Shown: positions 1 through 11,000 of the stretch, piece after piece | Numbering within the stretch: position 1 is the stretch's first letter | Layout of the letters: each line of letters starts with the position of its first letter | Assembly (NCBI RefSeq): GCF_004359215.1 | Contig: NC_090619.1 | Span: forward strand, 6,455,917 to 6,519,916 | Source: Bremia lactucae | Lineage: Eukaryota > Oomycota > Peronosporomycetes > Peronosporales > Peronosporaceae | Direction of reading: 5' to 3' | Length of the DNA: 64,000 nt | Position numbers and translations under genes: made by a program | The notes under the pieces: model-generated | Database searches by the model: none | Seen by the model: the letters and a program-made list of their open reading frames with translations, nothing else | Told to the model about the DNA's origin: nothing

Positions 1-39
1 CTTAAGTTTTAACTTCATGTAACGATATACCCCGCTACA
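1..39 (-). repeat. End of a family-1 Gypsy LTR (element Z) inserted in element A
   Basis: The first 39 bases end in the family-1 LTR terminus (TGTAACG...CCCCGCTACA, on the plus strand). They match the right end of the complete LTR at 57255-57704. The next base begins an in-frame integrase sequence (VSDRDPRFT...), so this LTR has landed inside the integrase of element A. Orientation is minus. The rest of Z lies outside the window. Confidence 0.7.
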
Positions 40-842
40 AGTCTCCGATAGAGATCCACGATTCACGGCGAAGTTTTGGCAATCCGTGTTCCGATCTCTC
101 GGTACACGGCTGAATATGTCAACTTTTGATCATCCGAAGACAGATGGTCAGACGGAACGCGTCAATCGCGTCCTCGAAGAGATAGTTCAAGGTTACGTCC
201 AATCGTATCCGAATTGGAGCGAATTTTTACGGATGGTCGAATTCGCCATCAACAATTCGGTGCATGCGTCTTCAGCGCATACCCTTCCAGTTAGAGGAAC
301 CGACGACGCGGATGATGTCGATGTCGAAGTTATCGACATCGAAAGAGAGAAAGTCAGCAAAAGTGATGACACTATTGTTTCCAAAAAACAATGTAGCGAG
401 GAATCCCTCGCTGAAGAAGAGAAAGATCTCATGGCGGTGCGCACAAATCGCACTGAAAAAGACAAAACAAATGAGTCAGCAGAGGAATTTCTGCTGGCTC
501 AAAAATCAGTAGTACTTTTGTGCAGGATCTCATTGCTAACGCATTGGACCGGCAGAGACGGAACGCAGACAAACATGGAAGAGCAACCGTTCTTACATTA
601 AAAATTATTGATCTAGTACTACTGTCTACGGTAAATTTACCGAAGCATGTAGTCACTAACGTGAGTAGTAGCTAACTACTACCCAAGTTCATCAGGTCAT
701 TCCGTGTACTGCATTGCATAGGCAATGGGTTCACAATAGAATTTCCACGAAGGATGCGAACGCGTCCTACGTTTTACGTTAGTCGGCTCCGCCCGTACCA
801 TCAGTACGGGCATGAGAATCTCCAGACTCAATATGAGGGTCT
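40..842 (+). pseudogene. Element A: Ty3/Gypsy pol C-terminal part (integrase core, linker, C-terminal domain)
   Basis: The open frame from 41 reads the second half of a retroviral-type integrase core: SDRDPRFTAKFW, then DHPKTDGQTERVNR carrying the catalytic Glu, then VEFAINNSVHASS. An acidic linker follows (DDADDVDVEVIDIE and similar). After a frame break near 600 comes the integrase C-terminal domain (IDLVLLSTVNLPKHVVTNV, then FRVLHCIGNGFTIEFP and the RPTFYVSRLRP motif). The first part of the core, with the first catalytic Asp, is cut off by the LTR at 1-39. Stops interrupt the C-terminal domain, so it is dead. It converges on the antisense ORF that follows. Confidence 0.85.
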
Positions 843-922
843 ATTTCGTGATCACAAGAAACCCTAAAAGATTCTTGTGATCACGAACTAGACCCTCATG
901 TTGAATCTGGATATTCTCATGC
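810..922. repeat. 51-bp fold-back inverted repeat at the pol / antisense-ORF junction of element A
   Basis: Arms 810-860 and 872-922 are complementary at about 47 of 51 positions around an 11-base spacer. Read on the plus strand the left arm encodes HENLQTQYEGLFRDHKK at the end of pol. Read on the minus strand the right arm encodes HENIQIQHEGLVRDHKN, the C-terminus of the antisense ORF. It is therefore an inverted duplication of the antisense ORF end. No counterpart is seen at the same junction in element F. Confidence 0.9.
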
Positions 923-1684
923 TGGATCCGAAGATCCTCGAAATCGCGATGAGCTGACGACAGCTCGTCACGAAGAGCGTGATACTTCCGTTTGTACTCC
1001 AACATTGAGTAAGCACTTTTCGAACAGTCTTCCAACCGTTTCATACCGTGAGTCTGCACCGTCTGTTCCAACGAGTGACGCTTGCCGCGCTCGCGATCAA
1101 GACCCTCCTCCAATACAGTGAGGAAGTGGTCGAGCTTGTCGATCTTCGACTCTAGATTCGACACATAAGCCGGAACTTTTTTCCCTCTTCCACCACAACC
1201 ATTGGTGGATTCCCGCGGTGGTCAACGTTTCCTTGTGGAACGCATCGTAAGCTACTGTTATGTGAAGGGGCAGCGAACGAATTGTCTTGTTTGCTGGCGC
1301 GGTTATCCACCTTTGCGAAGGCACGGGAGACGGTGCTGGCGATGGGTAATCATCCTCATCATCGGAACCAAACATGCTATAGCGAACGCTGTCAGCACGA
1401 CTATCCGATTGAGCCCTATCATACGAAGGCTTATAGTCAGTCGCCTGACGACGTTCAGGCGACTGTTTCACTCTCCCCGAGTCGGCCATTTCGTCCGCAT
1501 TCATAGTCGACCGCTAAAGAGGGGTCGGACTCACGTGGTGACTCACTACGTGCCCCGCAACATTTAGTGTTGCGGGAGAAGATGATACTACGGCAGATGA
1601 AATGTCGGCCGCAAGAGACAATAATGCGTCACCCGTGTTTGCATGTACCACAGCCGAAGGTTCCGCACTATTCGCATACCGCAT
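841..1684 (-). pseudogene. Element A: antisense additional ORF (aORF) downstream of pol
   Basis: Read on the minus strand from an ATG at 1684, with a stop near 1515, then open frames 1504-1097 and 1164-841. The middle is polar and acidic (MFGSDDEDDYPSPAPSP). The C-terminal 100 residues are a long heptad-rich coiled coil (ESKIDKLDHFLTVLEEGLDR onwards) ending in the LVRDHKNL motif that recurs in copies B, C and F. At about 0.85 kb it is half the length of the copies in F or C, so an internal deletion is likely. Function is unknown. It resembles no known gag, env or transposase that I can name. Confidence 0.7.
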
Positions 1685-1879
1685 GAACTTGTTAACAATG
1701 CGATAAAATTGAAAATGATGGTTTTAATTAATCACCATCGTTTTCACTTAAGTGATCGTATAGTGACCACTCTATTCAATGACAGTCAGAGTGATTGTCG
1801 TTTACGAGGGGGCGATGTAACGGGTGTATCTGTACATCAAATTAATACTTAGAGGTTGTTAAATTATATATTATCTAAA

Positions 1880-2897
1880 GGGAATCGGTATAGGCACACC
1901 CACCTTCCCCTCCCGTCTGTATTAAATAAGAAAGTCATATATAATATTTCCACTGTATGGCCATTTCACTGCATCTAAAAATCAACAATTTATTCTTTAC
2001 ATTCGTCTTTAGAACGCCCTTTTGGCCTTTGGAACATGACACCCCCTGAGTTAAGTTAGGGAATCGCTTTAGCCCTACACCTTTATTATCTACAGGATAG
2101 TATGTTGACTATCCCTGGGCACATTAGAAACCGTGTTTTCGTTTGGCGATGTTAGACGTACCGTTTTAACAGGTGAGAAAAAGCCAAGAGCGCCCGTACT
2201 TGATTGGCAAGTCATAAAAAGAGTGAAAAGAAAGAGCAGCAAATTGAGTACAAGGGAGAAGTTGAGATGAAAATAAGCGACAAGGGTCAGAGGTGCGCTC
2301 TTGCGCATGCATGTTAGTTAGTCTTTGGCGGTCAAGCTAAGGATGAATTAATTTTACTTTACTTCAATCAACTTTTGCGGAAGTGCATACTTACCTTTGA
2401 AAAAGGCGGATCTTAGTGCTCTTTTTGTACCCACCATGAGCGCAAGCAAGCCACAATTTTCTAATGTTTCAGTTTTTGTCGGCTATCGCTCGTAATTTCT
2501 TTGTTGAAAAAGCATCTTGCTATTGAACAAAGCAATGACGCAAATATGGAGAAGTCTTTTTGCAGGCCTTTGAGCTACTGAAGCTGGAAAGGCCTGGATA
2601 AAGGTTTCGTAACAGGAATTCTAGTTATCAACAAGTTGCTATTATTACGCTCCTCTCATAAATAAAGAAATAGATATTATAGGGGTTTTGCTATATCAGT
2701 TCGCAAATTTAATTTCGGGGGAGCCAAATCCAAAAAGGGATCTAACAACGACTCTAAAGGAATAACTGTTTATTTTGCAATTTAGCGGAATTGCAAATCT
2801 GTTTTATGTTGTCATCTACAAACAGACGGGGAGGGAGGGTGTGTGGCTATACCAAAAGGGGTCTGTGCCTATTCCGGCTGTGCCTATTCCGGCTGCC
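1880..2897. mobile_element. Non-autonomous TIR DNA transposon, 1,018 bp, 8-bp target duplication
   Basis: The 8-base word TATCTAAA occurs immediately left (1872-1879) and right (2898-2905). The ends are imperfect inverted repeats: left GGGAATCGGTATAGGCAC, right (complement) GGCAGCCGGAATAGGCAC. The similarity continues inward to GTCTGT at 1917 and ACAGAC at 2823. At the right end a 15-bp unit containing CCGGAATAGGCAC is present twice. No ORF above about 72 codons exists inside, so there is no transposase. An 8-bp duplication fits hAT, Merlin, P or some MULE-type elements; the superfamily is left open. Confidence 0.85.
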
Positions 2898-3212
2898 TAT
2901 CTAAAAGTTAGATAATATTTTGGGAATGTAATTTTACATAGTAATAATTGAAAAGCTTATTCATTGGTAGATATAGGCCTTATCTACTTGATCCGCGGTC
3001 CAGTCAGCACTGGATGCGCGCAAAGAGAGAGACAGATAAGACTTTATTACACGTTTTGTATAAGTACATAATTAAGTTAGTAGAAAATAGGAAGAAACAA
3101 AAGAACCTAATCATATTAACTACAGTTTAGTTTTAATCCTCTTAAAGTGTTTTAACGAGAGTGTTCCTCTGCAGATACTAGTGTACGTGAAGTGACGTGT
3201 GGTACCACTTGC

Positions 3213-3303
3213 ACTGAAGCAGTGCAAAGTGGACTTGTACTGAAGCAGTGCAAAGTGGACTTGTACTGAAGCAGTGCAAAGTGGACTTGTACTGAAGCAG
3301 TAC
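3213..3303. repeat. 26-bp tandem repeat, 3.5 units, inside the LTR of element A
   Basis: Units 3213-3238, 3239-3264 and 3265-3290 are identical, followed by a 13-bp partial unit. Each unit contains the small palindrome CACTGAAGCAGTG. The LTR at 57255 has a single, diverged copy at the equivalent place, so the array expanded in this lineage. It lies about 20 bp from the LTR's 3' terminus, that is, in U5. Confidence 0.95.
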
Positions 3304-3325
3304 GAGTCGGCTGTGCCCCGTTACA

Positions 3326-3870
3326 TTTTGGGGATAGCTGAAGACGAAGTCCATCAATAAACTCAGTAATGGCGGTAAGGCTATTGCTGACTTCGATGCT
3401 GATGAACTCAGCATCGATAACAACAATACTTGTGATAACAATAATGCTTCTACTGAAGAGGAGAATGATATATCCGCAGTGCAAATCGGGCGGACTGAAA
3501 AAAAAGCGAGATGGTCCGCTTTGCGCAAGATACCAGCGCTGATGCGGTGGACCGAAAAAACAGAACGGTGACCAAAATGGAAAAGCAAACGTTCTTTTGC
3601 TTAAAGTTGACGATTTGTTCATACTTCTGATGGTAGATTAAAACAAACATGTAGTGACAAATGGGGGCAGTAATATTTTTTTGCCTAGGTATTTTCGCCG
3701 GTATTATGAATCGCACCGCTAAGGCAATGTATGCATGCATGATCCAGCTGCCTTGTAAATTGTGCACGCATTCTACATTTGATGTCGCAGTACAACCAGT
3801 ACGAGGCTACTTCTGGTTGCAGAATACATCGGAATGGTCCAAAGCATCTGCCAGAGACTGATGGTCTCGA
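3326..3870 (+). pseudogene. Element B: Gypsy pol C-terminal fragment
   Basis: Directly after A's LTR the plus strand continues a family-1 pol at the integrase linker. The linker is rich in Asn and Asp (DADELSIDNNNTCDNNN), followed by ISAVQIGRTEKKARWSALR. Then comes the integrase C-terminal domain, aligning base by base with element F at 30060-30560. Frameshifts are frequent. The upstream part of B must lie to the left of the window, on the other side of nested element A. Confidence 0.75.
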
Positions 3871-5234
3871 ATATGAGATTGAACATCTCGGGCAAGACGT
3901 CCTACAAGGGCACGTTTTCTTGACGAGCTGTCGCCCGCTCGTTGCGAAGAGCTTAAATTGCCCATTCCGTTGCCAATTGCTTGACAGCCATCTTTGCTTG
4001 GTCTTACGAACGATCGAAGCAAAGACCATCCACTGTCGTTTGTAAGTCATGACGATAGTAGCGCTCATGATCCACGTCCTTTCGCAATCGCTGGAGGTCG
4101 CAACTCTGATCATGTCGGCGAACGGTCTGGCCCGTCGAGTTCTGGTAAATAATCCTCCTCCTCATCCATTGATGGACCCAAACGGTCAGGAGCGCTTCCT
4201 AACGATTTTTGAATCTCTGTGAGGTGAGGAAGGGTCGACTGAGTTATCTTGTTCGATGGCGGGGGTATCCCACTCACATGATATTTAGGAGCCTCGATCC
4301 CAACTTTGGTAAAAATGTTTAGGTCTTGTCGAAAAGTATATCAAGAGCCATCCAATGACCTATCAAGAACCTTCGGAAATGAGTGTTTCGCGCGCCCATA
4401 AAAGGGATTGCAAATTATCAATCCCACGCGCATCTCAGACGAGATGCACATTTCCCAATGAGGATCTTTATAGGAAGTACGCGCCCTTGACGCAGCAAGG
4501 ACAGAGGTCTCCCCAGGAGAGGCAAGGTATCCCTGCCTCTCTAGTAAATCGGTGTGCACCGATTATAGATCTATTTTCAATCGGTCACGTATCGTATACA
4601 GTTTGTCTACTGAATTTCGCGGCCAACGCTTTTTATCTGTATGAATTTTTCATAAGCTTGAAACAAAGGATTCACATCCTTGGCACACTTGTCAGTGTAT
4701 TAACGATGTCGAACAAGGCATCGATGAAGAATTTGCGTTCATCCTCATCAGGCCTGTATTTGTCGAACAACAAGATTTCAGCGAATTTTGTTGCTCTAAG
4801 TGGGCTTCCAAGGATTCCTTTAAGGAGCGAAACGCAACGTATTGCAGTCCCTCTCCATTCAGCATGTCAGCATTTGAGCTAACATTCCTTTCGAAGGGAT
4901 CTTGACGAGCACTTCGCCAGCTCATCACAGGATGACTCCGCAACAAGAGGTCAGACGACTTAAATAATCTCGAGAACGAATCGTTGGTTGTTACGTCAGA
5001 ACCCACTGGTTTAGGGTACTCGTTCCCGAGCGAATGGAGAAATTTGCCGATGATTTTGAGTCGGATATTTTATCTGACTTGTCAACTTGCCTCGAATCGG
5101 AGTTGGAGGCAAGTTTTTCCCCGTAGTAGACACCGGAGCGTCTACTGTTGTGTTAACTTCATAAGTAGCTATACTTAGTCGGGTAGCTCCCAGTTTACTA
5201 CTATAAAGGCAACGTGCACAGACTTAGGTACCAT
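3807..5234 (-). pseudogene. Element B: antisense aORF
   Basis: The start is ATG at 5234 (MVPKSVHVA), matching the N-termini in F (MATNKSVRVA) and C (MVTKPVRVA). The minus strand then reads, with frameshifts, an acidic Ser-rich N-terminal region (5006-4692: LFKSSDLLLRSHPVMSW). A central region follows, aligning with 31100-31760. The C-terminal helix ends HIRDHQSLADALDHSD, near 3810. Neighbours are pol upstream in convergent orientation and the 3' LTR at 5355. The ORF has several frame breaks and is not expressible as it stands. Confidence 0.7.
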
Positions 5235-5354
5235 GCGCAAGAGTTGGAATTAGATATAAATTTAAAAGTGCCCGCTTACAGAAAGAAACACAATAGTACT
5301 CTCTGTCACTTTACATCATGCAATATAGTAACTATTGGTTAGAGGGGGAGTGGC

Positions 5355-5756
5355 TTAAGATGGGTCCCGATGCATAAATATTATTTCCTGTAAGAGGAGT
5401 AATAAAGGATGTTCAAGTTATTTCTTTAAGCAGTTTTACTCATACTACCGCACATGGCTTTGTAGCAGCAACGCGAAAATTCTATCCATTGGTTGATGTA
5501 CGTTTAAATCAACCCCGCTGATCGCAGCTCGACGCGCGAAAAGGCGGGAAGCAATGAGTCGAATGCATTGCAGATTACTATATAAAGTCAGTTAATGAAG
5601 ATTGTAATACGTAGGAAGTTAATTATGCTGATACAGTTTACTTTATCTCTGTAATAAGCCTTCTTAGTATCGACCTTCACTTGCTAAGCCAAGCTTAGCA
5701 ATTTATAAACCTTCCTCTGCACGTTGCGAACGTGAAGTACTCGGAGGCACCTTACA
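5355..5756 (+). repeat. 3' LTR of element B (degenerate)
   Basis: A purine tract (GGTTAGAGGGGGAGTGG, 5336-5352) immediately precedes a sequence that aligns with the start of F's LTR at 32409 (GGGTCCCG..., then ATTATTTCCTGTAAGAGG). The end at 5756 reads AGGCACCTTACA. Its terminal TGTAACG has decayed to TTAAGAT. Five bases later the LTR of element C begins, in the opposite orientation. Confidence 0.65.
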
Positions 5757-5761
5757 CTGTT

Positions 5762-6256
5762 TGCAACGGGACACCCATCGCTTGTACTGCTTCACTTCTA
5801 GCCGACCTGCACTAATAACAGTGAAGTTGAGGTGCTTCCGAGTCCTTCGCGTTATAAGTAGCTAAGAAGTCTTAGCTACTTATAACCTTCCTCTATTCCA
5901 TCTATTTACAATAGATTAAAAGTTAAACTGTATTAATAAATATTGTTTCAACGATACGATCATATCTACTACTGTATTTATTAAATTGATAACTAACTAT
6001 GTATGGCACCTACTTGCGCACCGCACAATCGTGTCTTGGGAAGTTTGACGGGGTAGATTCAAATCTATATCAATCATCAACAAAACTGATGTCTTTTTGC
6101 GTCAATATTACCAAATCTGGTAATATTGAAACTATTAAGGCAAATCTAATATCGATAACTATTTCTTACGTATTAAATTATTTACTCTCATAGAAAACAA
6201 TATTCATTATTCCTCTTACAGGAAACAATACTTATGTAACGGGACACCCCGTTACG
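5762..6256 (-). repeat. 3' LTR of element C
   Basis: It starts on the plus strand with TGCAACGGGACAC and ends with ACACCCCGTTACG, the inverted family-1 termini; 495 bp. Inside are perfect palindromes: TCAATATTACCA and TGGTAATATTGA (near 6105-6132), and GTAGCTAAGA with TCTTAGCTAC (near 5855-5880). It aligns with the LTRs at 13768, 32409 and 57255. Confidence 0.85.
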
Positions 6257-6412
6257 TCACTCTCTAACTAATAGTCACAATAGTGACTGATGTAGAGTGC
6301 TAGAGAAATACTATTATGTGCTTCCTGTATTTTTTTGCATTATTGGTTTCTTATTTAAAAACTCCAATTGTATTGCACTATTGATTTTGTTTCATAATCA
6401 ATTTGTTTGCGC

Positions 6413-8094
6413 ATGGTAACGAAACCCGTGCGCGTCGCCTGAGAGGCAGCAAAGCTGGCAGCTGCACGGCTCAGTGCAGCTGCCAACGATGCAAATGTTT
6501 CAGTAAACGCAAATGCGTCTTAATACGGGGAAAGTCACATCCTACTCCAATTTGAGGTGATTGGCTGCTACTCCCATTGCAGGTGACAGTGACAAGTCAC
6601 CTGCTACTCCTATTTTAGGTGACTGGGCCGAGCCGGTGTCATCGTCCGACTCGGTGGCAGCTGTCATGGCTGTCGGATGAACCGGAGCCATGTTTGGTGA
6701 ACCTACGGGTTCTAACGTGGCAACTAAACAGGTGATGACGAGGTTGTTTGATGCCCTTTTGGTGCGGAGTCATCTTGTGGTGACTCCATGGACGATGCTA
6801 ATTCTGGTGATGTTAGAATGCATTACCAGGAACGAAGTGATCGTAAAGGTCACTTCGGTAAGCTTGCTGCTGCTAATGCTAGTATGCATCACCCGGGATG
6901 GACTAATTCCAAGGATCACTCCGAGAGTAATGTTAGCGTTATGCTAACATGAGCCAACGCGAGAGGGACCGCAATTTTTTGGCAGCTTGTTCCCGAAAAG
7001 AAGCCTAAGTTGCCATCTAAGGGTAACTTAACTCGTTGTTCTGGAATGACCAACGACCAATACCATATCCTGCTATTCGACTCATTCAGGCTTCCCAAGC
7101 TTGGTGAGGATGAAACGGAATTCTTCGTCGATGCCTTTTTCCGGCATCGTTGATACGCATGTAAGCGAGCAAAGGATGTCACCCCTTTGCTCCAAGCTTA
7201 GGATGCATTTGTACAAAATGTGCAAAGCACAGGACGCAAGATCTAGCTTGACAAACTGGATGATTTTCGTGAACGGTTCGATAAACGGGCCGTAGTCGGT
7301 GCACGCTTCAAGCTGCACCGTTTGTCTAGAACTGCACAGTTACGTTGCATCTCGTGGGGGTCTCATGTCCATGCTGTTGTAATGGTGCAGCTCATGCCCT
7401 AAAAAGGCATACTCCCTTAAAGACCCTCATTGGAGGACGCTCATCCTTGTGAAATGCAGGAATTGAGGACCTCCATCCTTTAACGACCGCGGGAGTGCTC
7501 GTTCGTTGATGGATCCTGCTTCGAGGAGAGGATGGGTGTTGTCGTACTGTCGTAGGAGATCCGGCACGTCCATCATCAGTTAAGAACGAGGTTTCGAACT
7601 ATCATGAGAGGGTGGATACCCTCGCCACCGAATGAGATAACTCGTTTAAACCCTTTTGCCTTACGATGGTTCGAGAAGCGTTCAACAAGAAAACGCTTTT
7701 TACCACCCGAATCCGTCAATGGATGTGGAGGTGGAAAGAATATCAGTTCGCCTTGTTCGCCACGTCCGAGTCAACAATCGTGACTTAGGTAACACCCTCC
7801 ATTATTTAAGGGAGGACATTGATCACGAGCGATCCCGTCGTTGGGAGTTTGCAGTGACGATCGATAATGTTTCTCGTGACCAATTGAATCCGTGCGCAAG
7901 TTGCAACTGATTAACTGGCGAACGAACGGAGACATTGGTCACTTCAAAACAAGTTGATGGCAGCTCGTAAAACGATCTCATTCTTGGATGATGTAGTGGA
8001 ACGTCTAGTTCGTGAGAGCCAGACTCTGTTTCGAGACTATCATGCTTTAGCTCGGGACCATCAGGCTTTGGCAGACGCCTTACATCGTTCCTAG
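6413..8094 (+). pseudogene. Element C: aORF, antisense to its own pol
   Basis: ATG at 6413 gives MVTKPVRVA followed by an in-frame TGA, then EAAKLAAARLSAAANDA. F has the same sequence without the stop. The ORF goes on through a Gly/Thr/Asp-rich section, FGEPTGSNVATKQVMTRLFD (6690 on), and EDETEFFVDAFFRHR (7110 on). A charged helical region follows (EDIDHERSRRWEF, 7820), and it ends LARDHQALADALHRS with a TAG at 8092-8094. Total length would be about 560 codons. It lies between pol and the 3' LTR, where envelope-like or accessory ORFs sit in other retroelements, but on the opposite strand. There are at least four frame breaks. No function is assigned. Confidence 0.75.
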
Positions 8095-11000
8095 TAATTT
8101 GGAATCGGAAGAAGACTCGAAATGATGGTACGGGCGGAGACGTCCGACATAAACCGTTGGATGCAAACGCACCCTACGAGGCAGATGGATTGTGTAACGC
8201 ATTGCCTTGACGATGTAGCACACGAATAGGGCCGATATACCTGGGCAGTAATTTATTACTGCCCATATTCGTCACTACATGTTTGGCTAGGTTTACCGTA
8301 GACAAAAGAACTAGATCATTACCATTAAATGAAAGGATGTTTGCTCTTTCATTTTTGTCAGAATTCCGTTTCTGTCAGTCCACGCATCAGCGATGGAATT
8401 CTGTAAGAAACGGATCACTGCTTCTCTAGCGAGCTGGAAATCACCTGCTAACTAAATTTAGTATTTGTTTTCAGTGCGACGGGTTTGCACTGCGAAATTG
8501 TCAATCTCCTTTTCGGTGAGAGCATTTATTGCTCTTACTAATATCATTGTTTTCGATGCCGAGTATCTTAGCATGGTTATCAAATTTGGTAATAGCATTA
8601 TTGATGTTACTGAGTTTGTTCACTTCGACGTTGATCAAATCAACATTAATAGCCTTCGCATTGACCTTAGGGCCAATGTGAGATTAGCAAGAGCTTGATT
8701 CTTCTTTGCTTGAGCGAGTCTGCCCCCTGAAAAAGAGTTATTCCTAAACAAAATGGGTATACGTGGATGGCATAAGCCGTTCACTAAAAGCGGTGTATGC
8801 TTTGTAGAAGCATGTACTGAATTGTTGATGGCACATTCTTCCATCGTTGAGAAATTGCTCAAACTCGTAAACGAATCGACGTATCCTCGAAGTGATACTT
8901 TGCGGATACGATTCGCACGTTCTTTCTAATCATCTGATTCAGGATGGTCAGAAGTTGACATTTTCAACAGTGTTCCAAGTGATTCGACATAGATGCCAAA
9001 ACTCCGCCGTGAATCCGGGGTCTCGATCGAGACCAGGGATAACCCATGGAGTCGAAATTCCGTGTCAACAAAGGCACGAGCACAGATTCAGCTGTGATCG
9101 ACTCAGGGGTTGCAGCAGAAAAATGAACCATCTTGCTGGATCAATTTACAAAAACAAGAGTATTATTATTCTCGTGATCGTCTTCGGGAAATCTGAAGAT
9201 GAAGTCCATATACACGGACTGTCAACACTCTGCCAGAACAGGCAAAGTTTGTAAAGGAGCACGGGATGAAGTACTGAGCTCCACCCGTTGGCAAACTTCC
9301 AAACACGATTGTACTTGCGGACGAACTAATACTGGCATGGCCAGTAGATGTCGCGACTTATCGTGAGATATATCTTTTCACGTTCACGATGACCACTTAT
9401 TGGTGCATCGTGGCACTCATACATGATGCGTAAACGCAAATCATTATGGTGAGGATGACGACACGAGGAGTGTCGCCAGCAATAGCTGTGTAATGCAGTA
9501 AACATTGCGTATTGGGTATCGATACGTTGAGGGTCAATACAATTTCGACAATCCTTGAAAGGATTGTCGTGATGGATTTTTTTGATAATTCATCTACTTT
9601 AAAGCCTAATCTTCTTGATAGGCTCTTCTAACGTCGCCAAGTAAGCTTTACGCTTGAATTGTTATTGTTGCGATAGTGGGCCCAGGTTCTGTGTTGGTTG
9701 TTGCATCAGTGAGCTTATCTCCACTGTTGTTTGCGCATCCGGCTCAATATGATGCCGGCGCGGAAGCGAATCAGCGACGACATTAAGACGTCTTGGTTTG
9801 TATTCCACAGAGAAGCTGTACTCCGCGGAGAAAGACGACGAACTTGCCATTCTTTGCGAGAGGTGTGGACTGCTTACGGCCGTGAGTAAAGACGCATGGT
9901 TCGTACAAACAATGGAAGGTCTATCTCCCAAGAGATAGACCCTTAGCTTAGCCAGTGAATTAAACATGGCAAGGAGTTCTTTGTCATGAACTGGACAATT
10001 GCGTTCAGCTGGCTGAAGCTGACGTGACTGATAGCAGATGACGCGCTCTTTGCCGTCTCTGTCATGTTGCATTAACGCACAGCCGAATGCAAAATCGCTG
10101 GCGTCACAGACCACATGAATCGATTTATTTTGATCTAAAATCGCCAGGATTGGCGGTTACATCAATCTTTGCTTTATACCCTCAAAGGAAAGCTGCCAAT
10201 CATCGTTCCATGACCATTTTACAACTTCTTCAACAAACGAAAAATGTCCGCAGTAATTTCGGCATAATTGCGCGAGTACTTATGTGAGTACGTTGCTAAG
10301 CTGAGGAGCTTAAGCAGTCCCTTCACATCGACTGGCACAGGCCAGTCGGTGGTGGCCTTGTTTTTTTCCGGATCAGGGTGTAATTTGTGTTTACTTACGA
10401 TGCAATCAAGAAATGTTTATTTCGGTTCCAGCGAATTTACATTTATTGAGATTTGAATACAACTTATGCTTACGCATAAGTGTAAGAACCTTTCGGACGT
10501 GGGTACGTTGTGCTTCAACGTCCGACTTTCCGTTCATGGCTCTGATATATACAAAGACATCTTCAACGCACGGATCTCAACAGATTGGTTACACATCAGT
10601 TAAATGTCGCAGGGGTCTCACTAAGCCCCTGTGGCATAGCTAGCCACCCCCACAGCATTCTGCTTGGGGTGCTTACTGCTGTGGACGGGATGTCCCGTTC
10701 ACGAACAAGGATCTGATAGAACCTATCTATCAGATCCATTGACGAAAAGATAGTACTTTGACATACCATTAATGATTACGTCTTTTCGTGGTATCGGCGC
10801 TTGAGTCGGTATCGCTGCAGCGATTAATTTATTCGCATGCACATAACGCCACCCTCCTGTTGCTTTACGCACACAGAATGTTGGAGAGCTATGTGGAAAA
10901 GTTGACTCCCTCACATGGCCCGCTGCCAACCGGTCGGAAAAGAATTTGTCGATCGCTAATATTGTTCGCGGGGCAATGGCCACTGCTTCATCACACAGTA

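Larger units (their letters stand above)
1816..3325 (+). repeat. 3' LTR of Gypsy element A, split by a transposon
   Basis: The LTR starts at 1816 (TGTAACGGGTG, preceded by the purine run CGAGGGGGCGA as polypurine tract) and ends at 3325 (TGCCCCGTTACA). Removing the insert 1880-2897 and one copy of the 8-bp duplication leaves about 485 bp. This LTR aligns throughout with the inverse complement of 57255-57704. The base after 3325 continues in the pol of element B, so A is nested in B. The 3' end carries an expanded 26-bp tandem repeat. Confidence 0.85.

Noticed and set aside
1202..1567. 121-codon plus-strand frame near element A
   Set aside because: It is opposite the coiled-coil aORF, whose homologues in B, C and F fix the minus strand as coding.
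3201..3303. CRISPR-like array (regular 26-bp units)
   Set aside because: There are no variable spacers; the units are directly adjacent and lie in a eukaryotic LTR. It is a minisatellite.
6916..7318. Minus-strand frames of 78-88 codons in element C
   Set aside because: Shadows of the plus-strand aORF, whose alignment to B and F fixes the coding strand.
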